Source of the DNA: Deltaproteobacteria bacterium
Lineage (GTDB): Bacteria; Desulfobacterota; Desulfovibrionia; Desulfovibrionales; Desulfovibrionaceae
Length of the DNA: 35,525 nucleotides
Assembly: GCA_031275645.1 (NCBI GenBank)
Contig: JAISOL010000018.1
Coordinates: 1-35,525 of the forward strand
Reading direction: 5' to 3'
This document shows, one piece after another, positions 17,123-28,924 of this stretch; within the stretch, counting starts at the first letter, position 1; each line of letters begins with the position of its first letter. Made by a program: the position numbers and the translations under genes. The notes beneath the pieces were generated by a model. It worked only from the letters and a program-made list of their open reading frames with translations. It was not told where the DNA came from and ran no database searches.

Positions 17123-17918
17123 AACGCTTCCCGAGGGCGGGCGCCTCCCGGGCTTTTCCGGGAGCCGCGCGGCGGCTCTCTTGTTCTTCCTTCTGCTCTG
17201 CCTGTGGCCGGACAGTCTCCGGGCGGCTTCCCCGGACATGGTCATGCCCAATCTGCAACTCAGCCTTTCCGGCGGCGAGATGGAGCCCCGCTCCGTCTCC
17301 ATGCTTCTGGAAATCCTCTTTCTGCTTACCGTACTCTCCCTGGCCCCGGCCATTGTGCTCACCGCCACCTGTTTTACGCGCATCATCATCGTCTTCCATT
17401 TTGTGCGTCAGGCCATAGGCGTGCAACAGCTCCCTCCCAACCAGGTGCTGGCGAGTCTGGCCATTTTCATGACCGTGGCCATCATGTTCCCGGTGGGAAA
17501 GCAGATCAACGACAACGCCCTGCAACCCTACCTGGACGAGCGCATTGATTTCCGACTGGCTCTGCAGCGGGCCGAGGCCCCCATGCGGGAATTTCTCTTC
17601 AAGCAGACCAGGGAAAAGGATCTCTCCATTTTTTATACCGTCACGGGCATGTCCCGTCCGCAGAACCGGGATGAAGTGCCCTTCTCCTCGCTGGTGGCCG
17701 CCTTTATCATAAGCGAGCTTAAAACCGGATTCATCATCGGCTTTTTAATTTATATTCCCTTTCTGATTCTGGACATGGTGGTTTCCAGCATACTCCTGGC
17801 CATGGGCATGATGATGCTGCCTCCCATGATGGTTTCCATGCCTTTCAAGCTGCTGCTTTTTGTGATGGTGGACGGCTGGAGCCTGCTGGTGGGCACCCTG
17901 GTCAACAGTTTTTCATGA
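17100..17918 (+). CDS. fliP: Flagellar type III export gate protein FliP
   Basis: A 272-residue core protein of the flagellar export gate. It has an N-terminal signal peptide-like segment (about 24-43, ending RAASP), then the membrane core. FliP signatures include LSLAPAIVLTATCFTRIIIV, RQAIGVQQLPPNQVLASLAI, AFIISELKTGFIIGFLIYIP and SSILLAMGMMMLPPMMVSMP. The ATG at 17100 lies inside the fliO end, after CAGGA. fliQ follows 12 bases later. Confidence 0.97.
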   Translation: MDSAKRNRTLPEGGRLPGFSGSRAAALLFFLLLCLWPDSLRAASPDMVMPNLQLSLSGGEMEPRSVSMLLEILFLLTVLSLAPAIVLTATCFTRIIIVFHFVRQAIGVQQLPPNQVLASLAIFMTVAIMFPVGKQINDNALQPYLDERIDFRLALQRAEAPMREFLFKQTREKDLSIFYTVTGMSRPQNRDEVPFSSLVAAFIISELKTGFIIGFLIYIPFLILDMVVSSILLAMGMMMLPPMMVSMPFKLLLFVMVDGWSLLVGTLVNSFS

Positions 17919-17930
17919 GGGAATGACGGC

Positions 17931-18200
17931 ATGACTCCGGAATTCATCATCGGCTTCGCGCGTCAGAGCATAGAACTGACCCTCATGATCTCCCTGCCCA
18001 TGCTGGGGGTGGGGCTGGCCGTGGGACTGGTCGTAAGCATTTTTCAGGCCGCCACCCAGATTCAGGAGATGACCTTGAGCTTCATCCCCAAGATTCTCTC
18101 CATTTTTTTGGTGCTTCTCCTCACCTTTCCCTGGATCATGGATAAAATCATCACGTATACGCGGGATTTGTTTTTGAACATTCCCAACTACATCCGATAG
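17931..18200 (+). CDS. fliQ: Flagellar export gate protein FliQ
   Basis: An 89-residue protein with two hydrophobic hairpin helices, the usual FliQ size. Motifs are ARQSIELTLMISLPMLGVGL, VVSIFQAATQIQEMTLSF and IPKILSIFLVLLL. It assembles with FliP and FliR in the export gate. The start follows GAGGGAATGACGGC. It is the last gene of the operon. fliR, flhB and flhA are not in the window. Its TAG stop is the first base triplet of a hairpin-rich gap. Confidence 0.97.
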   Translation: MTPEFIIGFARQSIELTLMISLPMLGVGLAVGLVVSIFQAATQIQEMTLSFIPKILSIFLVLLLTFPWIMDKIITYTRDLFLNIPNYIR

Positions 18201-18352
18201 AGCATTTCAACATTTGCCGAAATGCTCCGGCGGCCGCGCGAGCGGACGCCCGCCGCGAGGGCGCGGGCGCAATTCATTTGCGCCGGTGAGCGCCGGAGCG
18301 GGCGTGGAGCTGAAAGAACATGGATGTGCGACATCAAAGTGGAAATGCCCTA

Positions 18353-18490
<138 letters not shown>

Positions 18491-18505
18491 TTAGACTGAA
18501 ATGTT

Positions 18506-21500
18506 CTATATGCCCTGTGAAAAACGGGCGGCCTGATTGTCCAGGCGGTAGCCGGCCAGCTCGGAAGCCGCCATGCGCCCGTAGGTGGAGCCCGGATATT
18601 TTTCGGACAGATTTTCCAGAGCCCGGAGCCAGTCCGCCGTGTCGCCGCGCTTTTTGTAAAGACGGGAAAGCCGGTAGAGGGTGGCCTGGCCTTCCGCCGA
18701 ATCTTCGCCGACATATTGCAGGTACTGCCTGGCGTAATCCATGGCCTGCTGAAGCTGCCCGGCGTCTTCGGCTATATCCATCAGGGAGATTATCTGGGTT
18801 TTGATTTTTTCGTTGTCGGCCTGATCCGGATTGGCGGCGGCCAGATCCCGCAAAAGGTTCAGGGCATCCAGCCCGACGTAGTAGGCGCTCTCCAGATCGC
18901 GGTTAAGCTTGGCGCTGCGGCCGAAATAAAAGGCGACATTGGCCTGCTGGGCCGGAGGCAGAACTTTTCTTTCATAGAGACTGCCCCAGATGGGAGCGGC
19001 CGCCTCCGGGTTCTCTCTGTTCTCGTAGGCCAGAGCCAGGGAGTAATCCAACTGGGCCTTGGCCGGGACGCTGAGCTCCCAGAGCTCGATGCGCTGGGCC
19101 AGCTCCACTATATCTCCCCAGCGCAGATGTTCCGTGAGTATGTCCAAGGCCAGATACATGGCCAGCTCGGATATTTCGCCTATTTTCCCGCCGTAAAAAA
19201 ACGGCTGCAAAGTAAGCAGAGCCTCATCCATGAAGCCGCTGTTCCATTGGCTTACGGCCAGGGCCAGCCGGCTTTCCGGCACAAGGAACTCCTCCTGCGT
19301 GCGCAGGATGGGATAACGCTGCCAGACTTCGCGCGCTCTGGAGTAACGCTTGTCGTTGACATCCTCGGCTGAAAGCAGGGTAAAAGCGCCCAGAGCCACC
19401 TCACGCGCCCGCGGGACCAGGGGGCTGTTCGGAACGGCGGAAACTATTTCCGAGCACAGGTCTATGCAGTTTATGTAGTCTTTCTGCCACATGTTCCACA
19501 TGGCCAACTTGAGCTTGGCCAGATAGATCAGGGGGTTCTCCGGATACTCGCGGATAATGGTGCGGTAGGCTTCAGCGGCGCGGCGGTCGTAGGGGCGATC
19601 GAAAACCTTGTACATTCCGGTCAGCGTGGGATTGTCATAGATGCCGTCCTCGGCCAGGCGCATCAGGGAGATAATCCCTCCATCCCTGGAGGGGAAACGG
19701 TTTACCGCCTCCGTATAAGCCTGAATGGCCGCGTTGTGGTATTTGCCGGCCATATATATGTCTCCCAGACGGGTCAGGATTATGTCCGCGTCCTCCGCCT
19801 CCGGAACCAGGTTGTAATAGAGCCAGTAAGAGGAGCGGGCCTTGTCCAGATCCCCTACCCGGTAGGCCACGTCGCCGAACAGACTGAGCACCGGCGGGTA
19901 GTCCAGATAATAGGAGGGCCAGCGCAGTTCGGAAAATTCCATAATTTTGTGGGCTTCCTGGAACAGCCCCATGCGATAATAGGTACGGGCAAGGCCCATG
20001 GCGGAATCACGGGATATGGGATGATCCGGATAATTCAGCACCACATGGTTGAATTGCTCCGCGGCTTCGTTCATGTTGCCCTGTTTATACTGGTAATCTC
20101 CCCAGTAATAATAGGTCAGGGGTATGTCGTTGAAGGAAGGGAATCTCCGGCGCAACAGGTTGAAATAGGCGGCGGCCTCGTAGGAATTTTCCACCTTCAG
20201 ATTCAGAAAGCCGAGACGCAGATAAGCGGCGGCGTTACGCGATGAGGAGGTATTGAAATTTATGGCGGCGGTGGTGCTGTCCTGTATCTCCTGGTAATGT
20301 CCGGCCAGATCGTTTTCATACAGGGAAAAGGTGGCGTCGGCCAGACGGTGCAGGGCGGTCTCGCGCTGGGCGCGGCTCAGGTTCTGCTGTTTGACGAGTT
20401 TGCCCAGCAGATTCACCGCTCCCTGATAGTCCTGGTTGCCCATCAGGGCATCGGTTTCCTTGTTCGCGGCTTCCGGATCAAGGGGGGGCTCCACAGGACG
20501 CCCCAATTCGTCCACATAGACCACGGTTTTGGGAGGGGGAACCGGGGCGGAAGCCTCGGGAGCCGGAACTGGAGCAGCCGGAGGAGAAGGTGGGACAGAG
20601 GAGGGAGCCGGGGCGGGCGGGGCCGGAGTCCCGGAAGCCGGAGCCGCGGGCGGCGCTGGAGCGGCGGCGGGCAAAGGCGGCGGAGCCTGGGGGGAAGCGG
20701 GCGCTGAAACCTCGGGAGCCCCGGGAGACGAAGAAGAAGCCGGGACTGGAGCAACCGGAGGAGGCGCCGCCTCCAGGCTGTTTAAAGGCATATCCGCCGG
20801 CACACGCAGGATGACCGGAATCTTCCGCTCCACCCAGCCGGGATCGCGGGCGACGTTCAGTTTAGCCCTGTAAGCGAAGGGAGCTTCCACTTCCCGGTAT
20901 GCCTCCCTTCCCGTCTCTCCGGCCGCTTCCGCGGCCAGGGCCGGAGCGGCGGCCAGGGGCCAGAAAGCGCTCAAAAATTCCGCCGGGCCTCCGGAGAAGC
21001 CCGCTTCCTTTGACCATCTCCGCCAGGACAGGGGATCGCCTGCCGGAGGCGGAGGCGGCGGCAGTGGCAAAGTTTCCGGCATCTCCAGAAGGGGCCAGGC
21101 GGGCAGATTGTTGTAAGGAGTTCCCTCTCTCTCCGGCCCGTTCAACAGGGGAATAGGGGCGGAGCCGGAATTTCGCCCCACCGGGGGAGGGGTGGAGTCC
21201 GGAGGCTCCGGCCGGGCCAAATCCCCGGCCCGCTCCGCCCCGGGGGCGATCGCGGGAAGCGCGGGAGGCCCGGTTACGGCCTCGGGCTCGGGCTTCGGGG
21301 CCGTGGCCGGAAGCGGCGGCGAGCGGACTTCCGGGGCCTGAGTTTTCGTCCCGGAAACGTTTTTGTCAGGCCCGTGGAGGAGAGGCGCAAAGCTTGCTCC
21401 GGCCGGCCCGCTCCAGCGGCTTCCCAGAGGATCGGCGAAAATATCCACCTGTAGCATATTTTTGCCCGGCCTGGTGGCTATATAGCCGAAGGCGTCGGTT

Positions 21501-21811
21501 TTCAGCCTGAGGAAAAGGCCTTCCTCCCCCTTCTCCATGCCGTCGAAAAGAAGGGCCGCTGGCGGCGCGCTCAGATTGAAATCCTCCGGAACGGAAGAAA
21601 GAGCTATGGAAACGTCTTTGGCCCCGAAACGCCTCACCTCTCCTGCCGGGCCCTCCTCAGGGGCCAGCCTGACAAGAACTCGTTCCCGCTCCCGCAGGGC
21701 CTGCCATTCGGCTGAAAGAGCCAGAGCGTCCCTCTCCGGCCAGAGAAGGGCGAAAAGCAGCGCGGGCGCGAAAAGGAGCAAAGCCTTCGGGACAAATATG
21801 CGAGCGCTCAC
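18506..21811 (-). CDS. Large secreted/periplasmic TPR-repeat protein with Pro/Ala-rich linker
   Basis: A 1101-residue protein with a signal peptide (basic start, hydrophobic core LLLFAPALLFALLW, likely cleavage near ALALS). A beta-rich N-terminal part follows (about 30-135). Then come long low-complexity Pro/Ala/Ser regions, the longest at about 360-435. The rest, about 450-1090, is TPR-like helical repeats, with clear units such as AAAYFNLLRRRFPSF, AAEQFNHVVLNYPDHP and AIQAYTEAVNRFPS. Such repeats form protein-protein scaffolds in the envelope. I chose the GTG at 21811, after AAAGGAAATTTCA; a TTG at 21838 is in frame but has a weaker site. It is the last gene of a seven-gene minus-strand run, 50 bases after the sigma-54 activator. 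The exact role is unknown; envelope or motility-linked assembly is only inferred. Confidence 0.8.
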   Translation of the reverse strand: MSARIFVPKALLLFAPALLFALLWPERDALALSAEWQALRERERVLVRLAPEEGPAGEVRRFGAKDVSIALSSVPEDFNLSAPPAALLFDGMEKGEEGLFLRLKTDAFGYIATRPGKNMLQVDIFADPLGSRWSGPAGASFAPLLHGPDKNVSGTKTQAPEVRSPPLPATAPKPEPEAVTGPPALPAIAPGAERAGDLARPEPPDSTPPPVGRNSGSAPIPLLNGPEREGTPYNNLPAWPLLEMPETLPLPPPPPPAGDPLSWRRWSKEAGFSGGPAEFLSAFWPLAAAPALAAEAAGETGREAYREVEAPFAYRAKLNVARDPGWVERKIPVILRVPADMPLNSLEAAPPPVAPVPASSSSPGAPEVSAPASPQAPPPLPAAAPAPPAAPASGTPAPPAPAPSSVPPSPPAAPVPAPEASAPVPPPKTVVYVDELGRPVEPPLDPEAANKETDALMGNQDYQGAVNLLGKLVKQQNLSRAQRETALHRLADATFSLYENDLAGHYQEIQDSTTAAINFNTSSSRNAAAYLRLGFLNLKVENSYEAAAYFNLLRRRFPSFNDIPLTYYYWGDYQYKQGNMNEAAEQFNHVVLNYPDHPISRDSAMGLARTYYRMGLFQEAHKIMEFSELRWPSYYLDYPPVLSLFGDVAYRVGDLDKARSSYWLYYNLVPEAEDADIILTRLGDIYMAGKYHNAAIQAYTEAVNRFPSRDGGIISLMRLAEDGIYDNPTLTGMYKVFDRPYDRRAAEAYRTIIREYPENPLIYLAKLKLAMWNMWQKDYINCIDLCSEIVSAVPNSPLVPRAREVALGAFTLLSAEDVNDKRYSRAREVWQRYPILRTQEEFLVPESRLALAVSQWNSGFMDEALLTLQPFFYGGKIGEISELAMYLALDILTEHLRWGDIVELAQRIELWELSVPAKAQLDYSLALAYENRENPEAAAPIWGSLYERKVLPPAQQANVAFYFGRSAKLNRDLESAYYVGLDALNLLRDLAAANPDQADNEKIKTQIISLMDIAEDAGQLQQAMDYARQYLQYVGEDSAEGQATLYRLSRLYKKRGDTADWLRALENLSEKYPGSTYGRMAASELAGYRLDNQAARFSQGI

Positions 21812-21861
21812 TGAAATTTCCTTTCCGATATAAAGCAATTTATTCCGGTTCTATGCAATAA

Positions 21862-22917
21862 TTATTCCAGCTTTCTTTTTCTGAGTTTTTCAATCAGGGT
21901 GGTGCGTTTGATGCCGAGCAGCTCCGCCGCCTGATTCTTTACCCCGGCCGCCGAGGCCAGGGCTTCCAGCAACAGGCGTTCCTCCAGGGTGTCCAGAAAA
22001 TCTTTCAGATTCAGATTGTAGCGGGCAAGATCCGCCAGCGTGGGCCAGACAAAATCCGCCTTACCGGCGGGGAGCAGAGGCTGGTCCGAGGCGGCGAGCT
22101 GGGCGGCGGCCGTATCCGGAACCGGAGGCAGCGCCAGCACGTCTCCGGCCTGTTCCAATATCTTTCGCGGCAGGTCCTTGAGGCTCACCAAATCCGTTTC
22201 ACACAGAATGGCGAGTCTTTCCATTATGTTTTCCAATTCCCGCACATTGCCGGGCCAGGTGTAATGTTCCAGAGCCAGACGGGCCTCCGGGGAAAAAGAG
22301 GGCTTTTTCCGCCCGTTTTTCCGGCTGAAGGCGCTGAGGAAATGATCCGCCAACAGAGCCACGTCGCCGCCTCTGTCCCGCAAGGGAGGCAGATGAATGG
22401 GAATGACGTTGAGACGGTAAAAGAGATCCTCCCTGAAGCGCCCGGCCTCCACTTCCTGCTCCAGATCGCGGTTGGTGGCCGCCACAATGCGCACATCCAC
22501 CTTTTTACACCCGTTTCCGCCAACCCGCTCAATTTCTTTTTCCTGGATCACCCTCAGAATTTTTACCTGCAGCCCCGTATCCATTTCACCGATTTCGTCC
22601 AGAAAAATGGTTCCGCTGTCCGCCATTTCAAAGCGCCCCTGCCTGGTGCGCAGGGCATGGGTGAAAGCTCCCTTCTCATGGCCGAAAAGCTCGGATTCGA
22701 GCAGATCCTTGGGAATGGCTCCGCAATTTATGGGGACAAAGGGTTTGTCTCTGCGGGAGCTTTGCTGGTGCAGGGCGCGCACCAGCAGTTCCTTGCCGGT
22801 GCCGGATTCTCCGGTGACAAGCACCGTGCTGTCCGTGGGAGCCACTTTTCCCAGAAGGCGAAACACTTCCCGCAACGAAGCGCTTTGCCCGATGATGCCG
22901 CTTGGGCTTGTGTCCAT
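21862..22917 (-). CDS. Sigma-54-dependent transcriptional activator lacking a receiver domain
   Basis: A 351-residue enhancer-binding protein. The AAA+ domain starts almost at the N-terminus: Walker A GESGTGKE (36-43), sigma-54 contact loop GAFTHA (83-88, the usual form being GAFTGA), Walker B TIFLDEIGEM (about 103-112), and the arginine-finger region FREDLFYRLNVIPIHLPPLR. The C-terminus is a Fis-type helix-turn-helix (NQAAELLGIKRTTLIEKLRK) like that of flagellar activators of the FleQ/FlrC/FlbD group. Without a receiver domain it may be constitutively active or controlled by a partner, as with PspF. The ATG at 22917 follows AAAGGAGCAATCCGG. The gene lies 27 bases after tsaB. A good sigma-54 promoter precedes motA in the same window. 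Confidence 0.92.
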   Translation of the reverse strand: MDTSPSGIIGQSASLREVFRLLGKVAPTDSTVLVTGESGTGKELLVRALHQQSSRRDKPFVPINCGAIPKDLLESELFGHEKGAFTHALRTRQGRFEMADSGTIFLDEIGEMDTGLQVKILRVIQEKEIERVGGNGCKKVDVRIVAATNRDLEQEVEAGRFREDLFYRLNVIPIHLPPLRDRGGDVALLADHFLSAFSRKNGRKKPSFSPEARLALEHYTWPGNVRELENIMERLAILCETDLVSLKDLPRKILEQAGDVLALPPVPDTAAAQLAASDQPLLPAGKADFVWPTLADLARYNLNLKDFLDTLEERLLLEALASAAGVKNQAAELLGIKRTTLIEKLRKRKLE

Positions 22918-22944
22918 CCGGATTGCTCCTTTTTCCCGTCAATA

Positions 22945-23750
22945 TTATGACATAATCGGCCGCATGTACATAGGCCGGATATCGTCCCGGGAGTAGGAGG
23001 AATCCGGTTCATGCAGGGCGCAGCGCAGCAGGAAGGCCGGGCAGGGGTGATCAAATTCCGGAGGCAACGGGAGCGCGGGGCTTTTCCCGTCCAGGGACGC
23101 CCTGAAAAAATCGCGGTTGCGGCTCAGGCCCGAGCCCAGAATCAGCGCGGGCGCGTCCTGTTCCCGCAGGAGGGCGGCGCATTCCTCCAGCTCCAGGAAG
23201 AGCGGGGGAGAAAGGGCTTCCGGCAGCAGGGAGCCGGCGTCAACCCTCATGGCGGCAAAGCTCTGCGCCAGGATTGACCCGCGCCGGGCATGGACGAGCG
23301 CCCAGATTCGGGGAAGCCGGCGCTGAGGCCCGGCAAGCTCCCCGGAGAGGTTCAGGCTTGCGCCGGAGCGATAATCAAGAGAAGCCAGAGCGGCGGCCGC
23401 CAGCAGGGGCAGGTAAGGCAGAGCGGCTGTGCGCAGGCGCAATCCGCGGGCCAGAGCGGCGGCGCTGACGGCGGTGAGGCGCAGACCGGTAAAACCGCCC
23501 GGCCCGCTGACCACGGCCACCCGCCCGATCCGATCCGGAGCGAGCCCGAGGGCGGTCAGGGCATGATGCAGCGCCGGAACGAGCAGTTCCGCTCCCCTCG
23601 CCTTCGCCTGCCATTCCTGGGCGAAAAAAAGCTCCGTTTCCGGAGGGCCTGGGGAACTTTCAGGGGCGCAAGCGCCCAGAGCCAGCATGAGGCGGTCTTC
23701 GGCGGCGTTCAGGGCCAGGGTCAGTCCGCCCTGCCCGGGAGCGGCGTTCA

Positions 23751-23754
<4 letters not shown>
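22945..23754 (-). CDS. tsaB: tRNA t6A37 threonylcarbamoyltransferase complex subunit TsaB
   Basis: A 269-residue protein of the TsaB/YeaZ family, the partner of TsaD in placing threonylcarbamoyl on A37 of ANN-decoding tRNAs. It has the ASKHA N-terminal fold, [14 protein letters not shown], and the family hallmark [25 protein letters not shown] region at about 82-105. The C-terminus RPMYMRP matches the family ending RPxYLR. The ATG at 23754 overlaps the stop of the upstream hybrid kinase by four bases (ATGA); a second ATG follows at once. An essential housekeeping gene so tightly coupled to a sensor kinase is unusual. Confidence 0.9.
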
Positions 23755-26483
<2,729 letters not shown>

Positions 26484-26570
26484 CAAAATTCCCTCTATGC
26501 CCTGAAAGCTCTCCCTTCAAGGAAGGCGGATTCCGGATTGATGCCCGGCTTTCTCCGGGCAGTCCTTCGT

Positions 26571-27764
26571 TTAAAGCAGGCAGGCGATGATGGAATGCTG
26601 CTGAAAGCGGTTTTCCAGCCTGCCGTTTTCGGTTACCGGGCAGAATTCTCCTCCGGAATAGGCAAAGACATAGGGGAAGACCGTGCTTTGCAGCTCTTTC
26701 CGTATAAACTCGGATTCTTCCGTCGCATCCATCAGATCCAGGCTTCTGGAAAAACAGGCAAAAAACAGAAGAGCGTTCCGGAACGACTCCTCTTCGAAGC
26801 AAGCCGTCCTTATCTCCTCAATGAGTTCGGCGGCGCTTTCCAGCACGTTCCTGCCGGTGATCGCCCCCATTTCCAGGATGCCTCCGGTTTCCGGCGTATT
26901 GCCGCAAATCAGGTGCCCTTCCGGAGTCACGTCGTAAAAAACGCAGGTGGATGTTCTGCCGCCCGGGGAGCGTATGGTGGCCATAAAGAACAAAGCCGGA
27001 CTGAATCTGCCTTGTTCCGCGATGCCGAGTTTTTCCAGATGCTTTATCGCCGGCATGTTGTTGATGCTGAGCAATTTGTTGCCTTCCGCCCTGGTGATGA
27101 TCGCGCTCCGGCTGTTTTGGGGCGATATTGTCTTCAGAAAGAACCTGGGGGAGGCCGCTTCGCTGAGAAGCAGAATCGTCAGCCGGTCCGCGTAGGGCAG
27201 ACCGTTGTGGATGATCTGCGGCGAACGGATTTTTGTCGGCATATCCAGAGCGATGGAGCCGAATATCGGCACGCCCTCCGAAACGCGGTCCAGAACGCTG
27301 GTCACCGCATCCCCCGGCAGATTGAGCAGCAGGGGTTGAAAAACAAGCATCATGGAAGGTCTTCCGGCCAGGGAAGCCGCGGTCCGCGTGTACAGGGCGC
27401 GCAGTCTCTCTTCCGCTTCCTCCTCGGAGCGCAGAAGATGGGACGAACCCATTACGGTCAGAGAAGCTGAAAGACCGACGGAAAATTCCACCGTGTCGCT
27501 GGTAAGCACAACCAGGGAGAGCATGAACTGCGCCGAGAGATCGTTCGTCGCAAGACCCTGCGTGGTGCAGCCGATCACCTTGAAAGGCAGGCGCCCGCAC
27601 AAGGCGTTCACTACTCCGCTGTCAATGAAATCCAGATTACAAAACAGCAGGCCCACGGAATTTTTAAGCAATTTATTTTCTATGTCCGCGCGTTCAAGAA
27701 CCTCCGCAAGCGCAAGCTCCGCGTTATCGGCTTCGGACGTATACCCCACCAGCATTTTCAACAT
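26571..27764 (-). CDS. FIST-domain sensor protein (NosP-like architecture)
   Basis: A 397-residue protein made of FIST_N (about 1-200) followed by FIST_C (about 215-395), with no other domain. Family-like features are the N-terminal strand LKMLVGYTSEADNAE, VIGCTTQGL, VPIFGSIALD, NNMPAIKHLEKLGI, and the C-terminal AYSGGEFCPVTENG with RFQQHSIIACLL. FIST proteins bind small ligands. One group, NosP, binds haem and nitric oxide and controls a neighbouring histidine kinase. Here the gene sits between an HD-GYP regulator and a hybrid kinase, which is that kind of context, but haem binding is not visible in the sequence. The ATG at 27764 has GGAGAAAATA directly before it. The frame is open 40 codons upstream but without a site and overlapping the HD-GYP gene. 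Confidence 0.85.
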   Translation of the reverse strand: MLKMLVGYTSEADNAELALAEVLERADIENKLLKNSVGLLFCNLDFIDSGVVNALCGRLPFKVIGCTTQGLATNDLSAQFMLSLVVLTSDTVEFSVGLSASLTVMGSSHLLRSEEEAEERLRALYTRTAASLAGRPSMMLVFQPLLLNLPGDAVTSVLDRVSEGVPIFGSIALDMPTKIRSPQIIHNGLPYADRLTILLLSEAASPRFFLKTISPQNSRSAIITRAEGNKLLSINNMPAIKHLEKLGIAEQGRFSPALFFMATIRSPGGRTSTCVFYDVTPEGHLICGNTPETGGILEMGAITGRNVLESAAELIEEIRTACFEEESFRNALLFFACFSRSLDLMDATEESEFIRKELQSTVFPYVFAYSGGEFCPVTENGRLENRFQQHSIIACLL

Positions 27765-27822
27765 TATTTTCTCCGCCTGCTGTTCCATATTCAAAAACAG
27801 CCGTCTCCGGCACGCGGCGCGG

Positions 27823-28887
27823 CTATCCGTATTCCTTGAAGCGATCGGCAATCTCAGTAAAGATGTCCACCAGCAACGGCTCAAAATGAACTCCGCTTTC
27901 TTCCCTGATAATGCCCACGGCTTTTTCGTGGGAAAAAGCCTCCTTGTACGGGCGCGCGGAGGTCAGGGCGTCGTAAACGTCGGCAATGGCCATAAGGCGG
28001 CCCAGCAGGGGGATGTCCATTCCGGTCAGACCGGCGGGATAGCCAGAGCCGTTCCATTTTTCATGGTGCGCCCCCGCCAGGATTTTGGCGTAGCGCAGAA
28101 AAACTATCTCTTCATCGCCGCCGGCGATTTTTTCGATGATCCGGACGCCGAATTCGACGTGCTTTTTCATTTCATCGAATTCCTCGCGGGTCAGTTTTCC
28201 GGGTTTTTGCAGAATGCTGTCCTGAATGGATATCTTGCCCACGTCATGCAGTTGCGAAGACTGCTGCAGCAGATTGATATCCCAGCCTTCCGTCTCCTCC
28301 CTGTACAAGTCGCGCTCGCGCAACGCGGTCGCCAATATGCCCAGACAGCGCCTGGTGCGCTGCACATGGCCGCCGGTGGTGTTGTCGCGGGACTCCACCA
28401 GATCCCCCACCGTTTCCAGAATTTTGCCCTGGAGCTTGACGACGGTGGCGGTTTTTTCAGCCACCATGCGCTGCAGATTTTCGTTGTAGTCCAGCAGTTC
28501 CCTTTTCTGCGATTCCACCAGCAGATGCACCTCAAGGCGCTTGCGCAGCAAAGGAGGAGAAAAGGGCTTGGAAATGTAGTCGATCGCCCCCAGGCTGAGC
28601 CCCTCCAGTTCGCTGCCGCTGTCGGTTTTGGCGGTCAGGAAGATGACCGGGATATCCCTGGTGGCCGGACTGTTCTTGAGCACCTTTATCGCCTCGTAGC
28701 CGTTCATCTCGGGCATGTTTATATCCAGCAGGATCAAGTCAGGCGTTTTGCGCTCCAGAAGCTCCAGCATTTTTCCGGCGGAAGGCAGGGTGAAGACATC
28801 GTACGCGTCCGACAGGGCATTCTTGCCTATTTTCAGATTGGCTATGCTGTCGTCCACCAGCATGATCATCTTGCGCTCATTTGCCAT
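27823..28887 (-). CDS. Response regulator with HD-GYP cyclic-di-GMP phosphodiesterase domain
   Basis: A 354-residue two-domain regulator. The receiver (about 5-122) has Asp12 and Asp13, phospho-acceptor Asp55 in LILLDINMPEMNG, and Lys in YISKPFSP. A coiled linker (about 125-155) leads to an HD-GYP domain with GGHVQRTRR, the HD pair His214-Asp215 in LHDVGKI, HH at 274-275 and the GYP motif in WNGSGYPAGL, followed by IADVYDALTSARPYK. All metal and signature residues appear intact, so an active phosphodiesterase that degrades cyclic-di-GMP is likely. The ATG at 28887 follows GGGGAGGCTTTT. It lies 37 bases after the membrane hybrid kinase and 58 before the FIST gene. Confidence 0.95.
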   Translation of the reverse strand: MANERKMIMLVDDSIANLKIGKNALSDAYDVFTLPSAGKMLELLERKTPDLILLDINMPEMNGYEAIKVLKNSPATRDIPVIFLTAKTDSGSELEGLSLGAIDYISKPFSPPLLRKRLEVHLLVESQKRELLDYNENLQRMVAEKTATVVKLQGKILETVGDLVESRDNTTGGHVQRTRRCLGILATALRERDLYREETEGWDINLLQQSSQLHDVGKISIQDSILQKPGKLTREEFDEMKKHVEFGVRIIEKIAGGDEEIVFLRYAKILAGAHHEKWNGSGYPAGLTGMDIPLLGRLMAIADVYDALTSARPYKEAFSHEKAVGIIREESGVHFEPLLVDIFTEIADRFKEYG

Positions 28888-28924
28888 AAAAGCCTCCCCT
28901 AGGGTATTGTTGGATACTTACACC

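Noticed and set aside
20529-20873. Gly/Ala-rich plus-strand frame in the TPR gene
   Set aside because: It is the complement of the Pro/Ala linker; low complexity, no ribosome-binding site.
27352-28902. 516-codon plus-strand frame across the FIST and HD-GYP genes
   Set aside because: It crosses two recognised minus-strand genes and has no domain pattern.
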